Shown here in pieces: positions 1 to 8,150 of a DNA stretch of 64,000 nt (positions within the stretch are counted from its first letter, which is position 1; the number at the start of each line of letters is the position of its first letter). Position numbers and translations under genes: made by a program. Below the pieces are notes generated by a model, which was given only the letters and a program-made list of their open reading frames with translations, ran no database searches and had not been told where the DNA came from. Source of the DNA: Variovorax sp. 54 (GTDB lineage Bacteria; Pseudomonadota; Gammaproteobacteria; Burkholderiales; Burkholderiaceae_C); the NCBI RefSeq assembly GCF_002754375.1, contig NZ_PEFF01000001.1, positions 1,364,001-1,428,000 of the forward strand, in the 5' to 3' direction.

Positions 1-756
1 GAACGCCGGCACGCCGTGCACCAGGATGCCGCCGCCCACGAGGAACATGGCGGCCGTGCCGGCCACCGACAGGCCCTTCATGAGCCACGGCGCCGTCGCC
101 AGGATGCCGCGGCCCAGGCTGCGCGCCGCCGCGCTGCTGCGCTGGCTCAGGTACAGGCCCGCGTCGTCCAGCTTCACGATGCCGGCCACGAGGCCGTACA
201 CGCCCACCGTCATGATCAGCGCGATGCCGACCAGCACGCTGAGCTGCGTCGTGAACGGCTGGCCCTGCACGGTGCCCAGCGTGATGGCGATGATTTCGGC
301 GGAGAGGATGAAGTCGGTGCGCACCGCGCCCTTGATCTTGTCCTTCTCGACCGCGACCACGTCGACCGCAGTGTCGGCCACGGCCTGCTGGTGGCGCGCG
401 GTGTCGGCCTCGTGTTCCTTCTTGTGCAGGAACTTGTGGGCCAGCTTCTCGGCACCCTCGAAGCACAGGAACGCGCCGCCCACCATGAGCAGCGGCGTCA
501 CCAGCCAGGGCAGCCAGGTGCCGATGGCCAGCGCGGCCGGCACCAGGATGGCCTTGTTGACGAGGGAGCCCTTGCACACGGCCCACACCACCGGCAGCTC
601 GCGCTCGGTGCGCACGCCGGAGACCTGCTGCGCGTTCAGCGCCAGGTCGTCGCCGAGCACCCCGGCGGTCTTCTTGGCAGCAACTTTGGTGAGGACGGAG
701 ACGTCATCGAGCACGGTGGCGATGTCGTCGAGCAGCAGAAGCAGGCTGGTGGCCAT
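1..756 (-). CDS. DUF808 (YedI-like) inner-membrane protein, 3' end cut by window edge
   Basis: The reverse-strand frame opens at ATG 756 ([19 protein letters not shown]) and runs off the left edge with 252 codons visible. The opening, the stretch around [20 protein letters not shown] and the later hydrophobic segments match the DUF808/YedI family, integral membrane proteins of about 300 residues with no settled function. Visible membrane segments lie near residues 65-95 and 165-190, with another at the cut end. Roughly 50 C-terminal residues are probably outside the window. Family assignment is from recognised sequence; function is unknown. Confidence 0.85.
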   Translation of the reverse strand, partial: MATSLLLLLDDIATVLDDVSVLTKVAAKKTAGVLGDDLALNAQQVSGVRTERELPVVWAVCKGSLVNKAILVPAALAIGTWLPWLVTPLLMVGGAFLCFEGAEKLAHKFLHKKEHEADTARHQQAVADTAVDVVAVEKDKIKGAVRTDFILSAEIIAITLGTVQGQPFTTQLSVLVGIALIMTVGVYGLVAGIVKLDDAGLYLSQRSSAAARSLGRGILATAPWLMKGLSVAGTAAMFLVGGGILVHGVPAF

Positions 757-846
757 GGGCGAAAGTCAGGCTGTGGAAGAAGCGGCGAGCTTATCCGCAG
801 CCAGAGTCGCTGCCGTTGAAGACCGTACGGTGCGACCGGGGGTGGA

Positions 847-1365
847 TCAGTCCACCACGCGCTTGAGGCGGATCTCTTCGACGCGCACGGTGCCGAGCGC
901 CGTGGTCTTGGCGGTCTTCATCTCGCGCTTGAAGCCGGCGAGTTCGTGGAAGCGCATGGCGCGGTCGTTGCGCAGCGGCACCCAGATGGTGACCGTGGTG
1001 CAGCCTTCTTCGGCCAGGCCTTCGCGGGCGGCGTCCCAGAGGGCCACGCCGGCGCCCTTGCCCCAGTGCTCGGGCTTGACGTAGATGGCCCAGATTTCGC
1101 CCGTGGTGGGCGGCGTCTTGGGGTCGCGCGAGCGGTCGAAGCCGACGAAACCGACGATCTCGCTGCCGTGCGTCACCACATGGACCTGGGGTTCGCTGAA
1201 TTCGATGGCCTCGCGCCACTTGGCCTCGCGCGAGGCGGGCGCCAGCACCCGCAGGTCGTCTTCGGACAGGATGCCTTCGTAGGCAGCCTTGGCAGACAGG
1301 GCATGGACTTCGGCGACGGCCTTGGCGTCGCGCATCGTGGCGGGGCGAACTTCGTAATCGGACAT
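847..1365 (-). CDS. GNAT family N-acetyltransferase
   Basis: A 172-residue protein starting MSDYEVRPATMRDAKAV. It has the GNAT layout: an N-terminal beta-alpha segment, then IWAIYVKPEHWGKGAGVALW, in which the H-W-G-K-G-A-G stretch is the acetyl-CoA pyrophosphate loop. It ends with the typical RFHELAGFKRE strand. The frame extends 35 codons upstream, but that part has no GNAT character and the family start fits ATG 1365. The substrate cannot be told. It is divergent from the small gene at 1453. Confidence 0.85.
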   Translation of the reverse strand: MSDYEVRPATMRDAKAVAEVHALSAKAAYEGILSEDDLRVLAPASREAKWREAIEFSEPQVHVVTHGSEIVGFVGFDRSRDPKTPPTTGEIWAIYVKPEHWGKGAGVALWDAAREGLAEEGCTTVTIWVPLRNDRAMRFHELAGFKREMKTAKTTALGTVRVEEIRLKRVVD

Positions 1366-1452
1366 GAAAGCGGAAAAACGTGTGGAACCGGCTATTGTCG
1401 CCGCACCGCTAAACTGCCGGCTGCATCCGCACGTATCAACTGGAGAAAGCAT

Positions 1453-1599
1453 ATGGCCAAGGGTCAGCAACGCACCAACAAGGAAGCCAAGAAACCGAGG
1501 AAGGACACTTCGCCGCCGAAGGCCCCCACCGGCGGCATCGAGCCCGTGCGCACCGTCACCACGGCGGTGATTCCGCGCGGCAAGCTCAAGAACAAGTGA
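1453..1599 (+). CDS. Small lysine-rich conserved hypothetical protein (48 aa)
   Basis: A short frame, [20 protein letters not shown]..., with many Lys, Arg and Pro residues and a charged C-terminus (GKLKNK). GGAGA at 1442-1446 is well placed as ribosome-binding site. The stop overlaps the GTG start of the next gene by four bases (GTGA), which supports real translation and coupling. It looks intrinsically disordered and basic. I know no function; a nucleic-acid contact is possible but unproven. Confidence 0.65.
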   Translation: MAKGQQRTNKEAKKPRKDTSPPKAPTGGIEPVRTVTTAVIPRGKLKNK

Positions 1600-1892
1600 C
1601 CGACGCCCCCGCGCCCGCCCCCAAGCCGGCGCAGCCGCGCAACCCCTTGCACGGCCTCACGCTGGAGGCTGTCGTGACCGCGCTGGCCGACTACTATGGC
1701 TGGGAGCAGCTGGGGCACCTGGTGCCGATCCGCTGCTTCATCAGCGAGCCCAGCGTGGGTTCCAGCCTCAAATTCTTGCGCAAGACGCCGTGGGCGCGCG
1801 ACAAGGTCGAGAGCCTGTATCTCTTCATGCTGCGCGAGCAACGCCGCGAACAGCAGCAACAACAGCCACCCCAAGATCCTCCCACGCGATGA
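1596..1892 (+). CDS. VF530/DUF2132 family small DNA-binding-type protein
   Basis: A 98-residue protein with a GTG start overlapping the previous stop. The core [21 protein letters not shown] followed by [17 protein letters not shown] is the VF530 (DUF2132) family, small helical proteins annotated as DNA-binding from structural work on the Vibrio fischeri member. The tail is a low-complexity Glu/Gln/Pro stretch (REQQQQQPP). The gene is translationally coupled to both neighbours, with an ATGA overlap at 1889-1892. Family call is firm; physiological role unknown. Confidence 0.85.
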   Translation: MTDAPAPAPKPAQPRNPLHGLTLEAVVTALADYYGWEQLGHLVPIRCFISEPSVGSSLKFLRKTPWARDKVESLYLFMLREQRREQQQQQPPQDPPTR

Positions 1893-2173
1893 AGGTCCGC
1901 CTCGAACCGTCGGGCCTCGAATTCGAGGCCGAGGCGGGCGTCACGCTGCTGCAAGCGGCGGAGGCGGCCGGCATCGAGCTGCCGAGTTCGTGCCGCAACG
2001 GCACCTGCCGCACCTGCATCTGCCAGCGGCTTTCCGGCGAGAGCCGCCACCTCATCGAATGGCCGGGCCTGAGCTTCGACGAGAAGATCGACGGCTGGAT
2101 TCTTCCGTGCGTGGCCGAGGCACTGAGCGACCTCACGCTCGACACGCCGCAGGCCCGCGCCCTCTTCGACTGA
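1889..2173 (+). CDS. 2Fe-2S plant-type ferredoxin
   Basis: A 94-residue protein of standard ferredoxin size. Cluster ligands are visible as C35-x4-C40-x2-C43 (CRNGTCRTC) and a distant C74 in ILPCVAEA, the classic 2Fe-2S plant-type pattern. It would carry single electrons in the cytoplasm. The redox partner is not evident, since neighbours are VF530 and an MFS exporter. ATG 1889 is chosen because it overlaps the upstream stop as ATGA and the protein begins at the first beta strand. Confidence 0.92.
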   Translation: MKVRLEPSGLEFEAEAGVTLLQAAEAAGIELPSSCRNGTCRTCICQRLSGESRHLIEWPGLSFDEKIDGWILPCVAEALSDLTLDTPQARALFD

Positions 2174-2180
2174 CGAACGG

Positions 2181-3440
2181 CTAAGGCCGCACCGAAGCCG
2201 GCGGTGCCACCACCATCCGGTCGCGCTGCGCGAGCGACGGGAACAGCCGGAACCACGTCAGCGCCACCAGCATCGTTCCCACGCCGCCGAGCACCACCGA
2301 GCCGACCGGCCCCAGCAGCGCCGCCGTGGCGCCCGATTCGAACTCGCCGAGCTGGTTGCTCGCGCCGATGAAGATCGAGTTGACCGCGCTCACCCGCCCG
2401 CGCATGGCGTCGGGCGTTTCCAGCTGCACCAGCGTCTGGCGGATCACGACGTTGACCATGTCGGCCCCGCCCGATACCGCGAGCGCAATGAGCGAAACCA
2501 AAAAGCTCTTCGACAGCCCGAACACCACCATGCACAGCCCGAACGCCCCGACGGCCAGCAGCAGCGTGCGCCCCACGTTGCGCTCGACCGGCCGGCGCGT
2601 GAGCGCAATCGACATCACCAGCGCGCCCACCGCCGGTGCGCTGCGCAGCAGGCCCAGGCCCCACGGCCCGGTGTGCAGGATGTCCTTGGCATAGATCGGC
2701 AGCAGCGCCACCGCGCCGCCCAGCAGCACCGCGAACAGGTCGAGCGACACCGCGCCCAGCACCGGCTTGCGCAGCCAGATGAAATTGACCCCCGCGAACA
2801 CCGTGGCCAGGGTGACCGGCTCGCGCGCGGCCGGTGCGTGGTCGTAGCGCAGCCGCAGCACCAGCACGCAGGCGATCACGAAGCACAGCACGCTCGCGCC
2901 GTAGACCACCGCCATGCCCGCCACGAACAGCAGCCCGCCGAGCGCCGGCCCGCCGATGATCGCGCCCTGCATGCCGGCCGAGCTGAACGCCATCGCACGC
3001 GACAGCAGCAGCGGCGGCACCAGCAACGGCGTGAGCGCCTGCTGCGCCGGCATCTGGAAGGCGCGCACCGCGCCGAGCACCAGCGACAGCCCGAGCAGCA
3101 GCCCGCGCGTGTCGTTCCTGTGCAGCACCGCGAACAGCAGCGCCAGTGCCACGGTGCCCTGCACCGCGAAGCACACCGCCACGATGCGGGCACGGTGGTG
3201 CCGGTCCACCACATGGCCGGCCAGCAGCGCCAGCAGCAGCGCGGGCACGAACTGGTACAGCCCGACCAGGCCCAGGTCCCACGCGCTGCCGGTGAGCTCG
3301 TACATGTGCCAGCCGATGGCCACGAGCATCATCTGCGAGGCGGCGGTGCCGAACAGGCGCGCCACCCACAGCTGCATGAAGGGTCGCTCGCGCCTCAGGT
3401 CGGAGAAAGAAGGAGACGAGGAAGAAGCGGCGCCGGGCAT
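2181..3440 (-). CDS. MFS transporter, EntS/DHA3-like exporter
   Basis: A 419-residue integral membrane protein with about 12 hydrophobic segments. The start, ERPFMQLWVARLFGTAASQMM, and the inter-helix GHVVDRHHRARIV motif are typical of the MFS_3 group (EntS, DHA3 drug and siderophore exporters). The second half contains the usual TPDAMRGRVSAVNSIFIGASNQLGEFESG stretch, shown here only by its family character. Substrate unknown; export of a small organic molecule is the family expectation. It converges on the ferredoxin gene with 7 bases between stops. Confidence 0.88.
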   Translation of the reverse strand: MPGAASSSSPSFSDLRRERPFMQLWVARLFGTAASQMMLVAIGWHMYELTGSAWDLGLVGLYQFVPALLLALLAGHVVDRHHRARIVAVCFAVQGTVALALLFAVLHRNDTRGLLLGLSLVLGAVRAFQMPAQQALTPLLVPPLLLSRAMAFSSAGMQGAIIGGPALGGLLFVAGMAVVYGASVLCFVIACVLVLRLRYDHAPAAREPVTLATVFAGVNFIWLRKPVLGAVSLDLFAVLLGGAVALLPIYAKDILHTGPWGLGLLRSAPAVGALVMSIALTRRPVERNVGRTLLLAVGAFGLCMVVFGLSKSFLVSLIALAVSGGADMVNVVIRQTLVQLETPDAMRGRVSAVNSIFIGASNQLGEFESGATAALLGPVGSVVLGGVGTMLVALTWFRLFPSLAQRDRMVVAPPASVRP

Positions 3441-3502
3441 ATCGGTCGAGGATAGCCGAGGCTTCTTCTGCCTTTCCGAGCCTCTCTACACTCGTTGTCC
3501 CC

Positions 3503-4183
3503 ATGACCGCCTCGCCCCCCGACCTGCGCCCCATTCACGAAGACGCCCACCTGCTGGTGCTCGACAAGCCCGCCGGCCTGCTGTGCGTGCCCGGTCGCGG
3601 CGACGACAAGCAGGACTGCCTGAGCGCGCGCGCCCAGCGCCAGTGGCCCGACGCGCTCATCGTGCACCGGCTCGACATGGGCACCAGCGGCCTCGTGGTG
3701 ATGGCGCGCGGCCTGGAGATGCAACGCGCCCTGAGCACGGCCTTTGCCGACCGCGAGGTGCACAAGCGCTACGAAGCCGTGGTCGACGGCGTGATGCCGC
3801 AGCAGGGCGACTGGTCAGTCATCGACGCGCCACTGATGGCCGACTGGCCGCGCCGGCCGCTGCAGAAAATCGATCCTGCGGGCAAGCCCAGCCTCACGCG
3901 CTGGCGCGCGCTGGCCAGCGTGTCGCCGCCCGGTGGCCCTGCCGCCACGCATGTGCTGCTGGAGCCGCTCACCGGCCGCACACACCAGCTGCGGGTTCAC
4001 CTGCTGTCGATCGGGCACCCGATTTTGGGCGATGCGCTGTACGGCGATGCCGCGCTGCAGGCACGCGCACCGCGCCTGCTGCTGCATGCCAGGGAATTGG
4101 GGTTCGTGCATCCCGCGACGCGGGAGCCGTTGCACTTCGAATGTACGGCGGGGTTCGCTGCGGAGTGGCTCAGCGACCTTTGA
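3503..4183 (+). CDS. RluA-family pseudouridine synthase
   Basis: A 226-residue enzyme that isomerises uridine to pseudouridine in RNA. The catalytic motif HRLDMGTSGL is present with the aspartate at residue 58. The RTHQLRVHL and HPILGDALYG motifs of the RluA/RsuA fold follow near residues 160-185. There is no N-terminal S4 domain, which resembles RluA itself or a small paralogue. Which rRNA or tRNA position it modifies cannot be told. Its last 14 bases overlap the convergent uspA-like gene. Confidence 0.9.
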   Translation: MTASPPDLRPIHEDAHLLVLDKPAGLLCVPGRGDDKQDCLSARAQRQWPDALIVHRLDMGTSGLVVMARGLEMQRALSTAFADREVHKRYEAVVDGVMPQQGDWSVIDAPLMADWPRRPLQKIDPAGKPSLTRWRALASVSPPGGPAATHVLLEPLTGRTHQLRVHLLSIGHPILGDALYGDAALQARAPRLLLHARELGFVHPATREPLHFECTAGFAAEWLSDL

Positions 4184-4610
4184 CGACGAGCACCGGCATG
4201 GTCGCGTCCTGCAGCACGCGCTGCGTCACGCTGCCCAGCAGCAGTTTCTCGATGCCGCTGCGGCCGTGCGAGCCCATCACGATCAGGTCGGCCGCGATGG
4301 CGATGGCGGTGTCCACGATGCCTTCGTGCACCACGTGGCCGTCGATCACGCGCTGGTCGCTGTGCAGGCCTTCGGCCGCCAGGGCGGCCACGCCGCGTGC
4401 GAGCGCCGCATTGGCGCTGGCGGTGGCTGCCGCGAGGTATTCGTTCTGGCCGAGCGCGTAGTCCGCGCCCACGCCGATGAAGGGGTAGTTGTCGATCACG
4501 TGGATCAGCGTGATGCGGCTGCCGAAGGCCAGGGCGAGACCGCTGGCCTTGCTGACCGCGAGCATGGAAGTTTCGGAGCCGTCGATGGGGACCAGGATGT
4601 GATTGAACAT
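4170..4610 (-). CDS. Universal stress protein, UspA family
   Basis: A 146-residue single-domain Usp starting MFNHILVPIDGSETSMLAV. The ATP-binding signature G-2x-G-9x-G-S is intact (GSHGRSGIEKLLLGSV), so it belongs to the nucleotide-binding branch. It is cytoplasmic and usually induced by starvation or stress. It stands alone with a convergent RluA-type gene, so the context gives no more specific role. Confidence 0.93.
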   Translation of the reverse strand: MFNHILVPIDGSETSMLAVSKASGLALAFGSRITLIHVIDNYPFIGVGADYALGQNEYLAAATASANAALARGVAALAAEGLHSDQRVIDGHVVHEGIVDTAIAIAADLIVMGSHGRSGIEKLLLGSVTQRVLQDATMPVLVVKGR

Positions 4611-4740
4611 GGCGGGACCTCGCTTAGCGTTCGCAGACAGACAGACTGACGGACCCGGTTCGCACCGGGTCGGGCCCCGAATTTAACCGCTCTGCAGAAC
4701 CCGCCCTGTAGGACTCCGACCAGCGAAGCCCGCAGGCGTC

Positions 4741-5490
4741 TCAATCCCCCTGGAAACCCTCGGACCGGCAGGTGACGACGAGCGTGTCGCGCCACCCATC
4801 GCCGCCCTCTTCCAGCGGCTGGATCGGCGTCGATTCGTGGATCACGCGTGCATCGTCGAGCAGCAGGAGCGTCCACGGTTCGGTCATGGTGAAGCGCTCG
4901 CCGCGCCGGCCGTTGGCCTCGAACACGCGCGTCTCGCCGCCCTTGATGCCCTGGCGCCCGATGAGCGCCACGGCCACCAGGTCGACACCGTCGCGGTGCG
5001 CGCCTTCAGGCGTCGGGCGGCCGATGCCGCCGGCGGTGTCGATGCGGAACTGGTGCGCTTCCACGAACCAGCGCTGCGGTGCGCCGCGCATGTCGCTGCT
5101 GACCTGGCCGAGCTGCTGCATCAGCCGCTGCCACACGGGCTGAGCCACCGTGGCGTCGAGCATCGGCGCAAACCAGCGCTGCATGCCGCCGTGCAACGCG
5201 TTGTATTCGACCGGCTGCCAGTGCGCGCGGTGCGGCACTGGCGCCATCGCGGCGTCGGCATCGACCGTGAAGCAGGCGTGGCGCCGCGTGCGATAGCGAC
5301 CGCCGTCCTTCAGGTACTCGTCGGGCGGCAGGTCGTTCCAGTCGGCGTGCAGCGCTTCGAGCTGCGCCAGCGGCACGCCGAGCCACTCGCACACGCCCTG
5401 CGGGCTCAGCACCGCATAACCGTGTTCGCGCAGCGCGCCGGCCAGTTCGGCCGGCGGCGTGAACGGGGGAGCGAAGGCGGTGGTGCTCAC
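4741..5490 (-). CDS. 2OG-Fe(II) dioxygenase family protein (2OG-Fe_Oxy_2 type)
   Basis: A 249-residue protein. The metal triad of a jelly-roll non-haem iron oxygenase is visible: H165-x-D167 in GAHRDGVD and H218 in VIHES, with an arginine near residue 234 (WRDTLVV) that could bind 2-oxoglutarate. The overall pattern recalls the 2OG-Fe_Oxy_2 family, which includes free amino acid hydroxylases. The substrate is not predictable. Its ATG overlaps the stop of the DUF427 gene (ATGA, 5487-5490), so the two are probably co-translated. Confidence 0.8.
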   Translation of the reverse strand: MSTTAFAPPFTPPAELAGALREHGYAVLSPQGVCEWLGVPLAQLEALHADWNDLPPDEYLKDGGRYRTRRHACFTVDADAAMAPVPHRAHWQPVEYNALHGGMQRWFAPMLDATVAQPVWQRLMQQLGQVSSDMRGAPQRWFVEAHQFRIDTAGGIGRPTPEGAHRDGVDLVAVALIGRQGIKGGETRVFEANGRRGERFTMTEPWTLLLLDDARVIHESTPIQPLEEGGDGWRDTLVVTCRSEGFQGD

Positions 5491-5771
5491 TGGGCGCTGA
5501 CCTTCACGTCCTTCCAGAACGCGACGCGGTCACGAATTTCTTCGGCTTCGGGCTTCGGGTCGGGGTAGTACCAGGCGGCGTCGGCGTGGAGTTCGCCGTT
5601 GACCAGCAGCGAGTAATAGTTCGCCGAGCCCTTCCACGGGCAGGTAGTCTTGTGGTTGCTGAAGGTGACCGCATCGCGATTGAGCGAACTCATCGGGAAG
5701 TAGTGGTTGCCTTCGACGAGCACGGTGTCGTCGCTTTCGGCGATGGTGACGCCGTTCCAGGTTGCTTTCAT
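5487..5771 (-). CDS. DUF427 domain protein
   Basis: A 94-residue protein beginning MKATWNGVTIAESDDTVLVE. The sequence NHKTTCPWKGSANYYS and the ending AAWYYPDPKPEAEEIRDRVAFW are diagnostic of DUF427, a compact beta fold of unknown chemistry. The start at 5771 gives the usual family length. It is the first gene of a two-gene unit with the 2OG-Fe oxygenase and overlaps it by four bases. Confidence 0.9.
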   Translation of the reverse strand: MKATWNGVTIAESDDTVLVEGNHYFPMSSLNRDAVTFSNHKTTCPWKGSANYYSLLVNGELHADAAWYYPDPKPEAEEIRDRVAFWKDVKVSAQ

Positions 5772-5911
5772 GGGATCGATCTCCGGGGGAGGTGCAAGGT
5801 GCCGATGCCGCGTTGCGCGCTCGGGACAGTGACTATTGTGACGCTGGCGCGAGGTGCTTTCCTTGCGCCGGGTCATCCCGGCCCGATGCCGGCAGGGTTT
5901 CCCTGGCCGTG

Positions 5912-6838
5912 TCAGCCCCGACCGCGCCCCGTGCGCCCCGATGCCGGCTCGAGAAACAGCTGCCGAAAATAATTGCGGAACGCCGTCATCGCCGGCGAAA
6001 ACTCGACGCCCTGTTTCCACCCCAGGCCGATGTTCATGGTCGGCACCGCGTCGCGCAGGTTGATGGTCTCGATGCGCTTGCCTTCCAGCGACCACGGGCG
6101 GTAGACCATGTCCGACAGCACCGTCACGCCCAGCCCGTTGGCCACCGTGCTGCGCACCGCCTCCACCGAACTCGTGCGCAGCCGTATCTGCGGCTGGTGC
6201 GGCGTCTTGCTCCAGTACTTGAGCGCGGTGGCCGCGGCCTCGTCGACCGTGAGCATGATGTAGGGCTCGGCCGCCACGTCGGCCAGCGTCACTTCGGCCT
6301 TGTCGAGCAGCGGATGCTTGGCCGGCACCCAGAGCCGGCGCTGCGAGCCGAAGAAAGTTTCGAGCGACAGCTCGCGCAGCACCACGTTCGACGTGAGCAC
6401 CACGCCGATGTCGTAGCGCTGCGTGATCAGGCCCTCTTCGATGGCCTCGCGCGCCACCTCGTGCACCTTCACCGTCACCTGCGGATGCAGCTGCTCGAAG
6501 CGCTGCAGATGGTGCGGCAGGAAGTAGCCCAGCACCGTGTAGCTGGCGGCAATGGTGAGCGAGCCCTCGACGTTCTCGCCCTCGTGCGGCATGCGCACCG
6601 CTTCGTCGGCCGCCGACAGCACTGCATAGGCGTGGCTCAGGAAACGGCGCCCGGCCTTGGTGAGTTCCACGCCGTGCGGGTGCCGCTCGAAGAGCTGCTG
6701 CCCCATCATCTCTTCGAGCTCGCGGATCGCGGTGGTCACGGCCGACTGCGAGATGTTCAGTTGCAACGCCGCGTGCGAGATGCGCCCCACCTCGGCCACC
6801 GCAGAGAAGTACTTGAGCTGGCGAAGGGTCAGGGACAT
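5912..6838 (-). CDS. LysR-family transcriptional regulator of the pxp/gab-type operon
   Basis: A 308-residue regulator of normal LysR length. The N-terminal winged HTH (LTLRQLKYFSAVAEVGRISHAA, residues 3-24, then SQSAVTTAIRELEE) is followed by a co-inducer-binding domain from about residue 92 (GSLTIAASYTVLGYF). It is transcribed away from the PxpA-led operon at 7074 across a 235-bp gap holding a 7-bp inverted repeat at 6956-6981. That arrangement is classic for a LysR regulator of the divergent operon. The inducer is unknown; a lactam or its open amino acid is the natural guess. Confidence 0.9.
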   Translation of the reverse strand: MSLTLRQLKYFSAVAEVGRISHAALQLNISQSAVTTAIRELEEMMGQQLFERHPHGVELTKAGRRFLSHAYAVLSAADEAVRMPHEGENVEGSLTIAASYTVLGYFLPHHLQRFEQLHPQVTVKVHEVAREAIEEGLITQRYDIGVVLTSNVVLRELSLETFFGSQRRLWVPAKHPLLDKAEVTLADVAAEPYIMLTVDEAAATALKYWSKTPHQPQIRLRTSSVEAVRSTVANGLGVTVLSDMVYRPWSLEGKRIETINLRDAVPTMNIGLGWKQGVEFSPAMTAFRNYFRQLFLEPASGRTGRGRG

Positions 6839-6955
6839 GGCGCCGTCTTCCTAGGGTATTTACGGATACGCGCTGCCTGCCTCGGGCGAAAACCCGATAC
6901 CGCGCGATCGCTTCCCTCCAGCGTAGCGCCCATTCCAGCGGCTTGCAGCATCTGT

Positions 6956-6981
6956 TTTTCAGATATCGACCCGCCTGAAAA
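6956..6981. promoter_or_regulatory. Inverted repeat, candidate LysR binding site
   Basis: TTTTCAG at 6956-6962 and CTGAAAA at 6975-6981 form perfect 7-bp arms around a 12-bp spacer. The site lies between divergent starts at 6838 and 7074. LysR regulators typically bind such dyads in shared promoter regions. Assignment is by position and symmetry only. Confidence 0.5.
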
Positions 6982-7073
6982 CAATGCTTTTCGGCCTGTC
7001 GACCGCTGGCTAACCTTCGCGCCAACCTGCACCGCCCCTCGGCGATGCACACCACACACAAAGGCGGGACGAC

Positions 7074-7850
7074 GTGACGAAGACAACGCGGATCGATCTG
7101 AATTCCGACATGGGCGAAGGCTTCGGCCCCTGGACCATCGGCGATGGCGTCGACGAGCAGCTCATGCCGCTGATCAGCTCGGCCAACATCGCGACCGGTT
7201 TCCATGCCGGCGACCCGAACATCATGCGCAGGATGGTGCAGCTGGCCCGCACGCACGGCGTGGGCATCGGCGCGCACCCGGGCTTTCGCGACCTCGTGGG
7301 TTTCGGGCGCCGCCACATCAACGCACCGGCCGACGAGCTGGTGAACGACATGGTCTACCAGCTCGGTGCACTGCGCGAGTTCGCGCGCCTGGCCGGCATG
7401 ACGCTGCAACACATCAAGCCGCACGGCGCGCTCTACATGCATGCGTCGCGCGACGAGGCGCTGTCGCGCGCACTCGTCACCGCGCTGCAGCAGATCGAAC
7501 CGACGCTGCGCCTGTTCTGCATGGAATCGTCCGTCACCTTCCAGGTGGCGCGCGAACTCGGTCAACCGGTGGTGCGCGAGTTCTATGCCGACCGCGACTA
7601 CGACCTGAGCGGCTCCATCGTCTTCACGCGCCGCGTCGGCGCGCTCGACCCCGAGGCCGTGGCCGCCAAGGTGCTGCGCGCTTGCACCGAGGGTGTGGTG
7701 CGCACGGTCGAAGGAGAAGACATTGCGATCGGCTTCGACTCGGTCTGCATCCACAGCGACACGCCCGGCGCGCTCGCGCTCGTGCAGGCCACGCGGCGCG
7801 CCCTTGCTGCGCACGGCATCGAAGTTGCAGGCCTCGCCAGGCCAGCCTGA
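7074..7850 (+). CDS. pxpA: LamB/YcsF family protein, 5-oxoprolinase subunit A-like
   Basis: A 258-residue protein starting at GTG 7074 ([18 protein letters not shown]). The hallmark [10 protein letters not shown] and the stretches [21 protein letters not shown] and KPHGALY are all present, as in PxpA of the bacterial ATP-dependent 5-oxoprolinase. PxpA acts with PxpB and PxpC to open a lactam ring hydrolytically. It is the first gene of the long operon reaching at least 17942. The presence of biotin genes and GabT/GabD partners suggests the substrate here may be another lactam. Family certain; substrate inferred. Confidence 0.9.
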   Translation: MTKTTRIDLNSDMGEGFGPWTIGDGVDEQLMPLISSANIATGFHAGDPNIMRRMVQLARTHGVGIGAHPGFRDLVGFGRRHINAPADELVNDMVYQLGALREFARLAGMTLQHIKPHGALYMHASRDEALSRALVTALQQIEPTLRLFCMESSVTFQVARELGQPVVREFYADRDYDLSGSIVFTRRVGALDPEAVAAKVLRACTEGVVRTVEGEDIAIGFDSVCIHSDTPGALALVQATRRALAAHGIEVAGLARPA

Positions 7851-7890
7851 GTTTTTTCACCTTTCCCGATCTTGTTCCAGGAGTGCCCCG

Positions 7891-8139
7891 ATGCCCGCTA
7901 CCCATGAAGTCCTGAGCCCGCTGCCGGGCACCTTCTACCGCCGCTCGGCGCCCGACGCGCCGCCGTTCAAGGCCGAAGGCGACACCGTGGCCGTGGGCGA
8001 CGTGCTCGGCCTGGTCGAGGTGATGAAGCAGTTCAGCGAAGTCACGGCCGACGCGGCCGGGCGCCTGGCCAGCTTCGCCGTCGAGAACGGCGAGCCGGTC
8101 GATCCGGGCCAGCTGCTGGCCGTCATCGAAACGGCGTGA
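7891..8139 (+). CDS. Biotin carboxyl carrier protein (single biotinyl domain, 82 aa)
   Basis: A minimal biotin/lipoyl domain: LPGTFYRRSAP opens the first strand and LGLVEVMKQF holds the lysine expected to carry biotin (K46). The usual core is AMKM or VMKM, so the Gln after Lys is a variant. It lacks the long N-terminal part of true AccB, so it is not the fatty-acid synthesis carrier. Standing directly before a biotin carboxylase and PxpB/PxpC, it would shuttle carboxyl groups to a dedicated carboxyltransferase. Start ATG 7891 follows AGGAG at 7880. Confidence 0.88.
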   Translation: MPATHEVLSPLPGTFYRRSAPDAPPFKAEGDTVAVGDVLGLVEVMKQFSEVTADAAGRLASFAVENGEPVDPGQLLAVIETA

Positions 8140-8150
8140 GACACCTGCCC

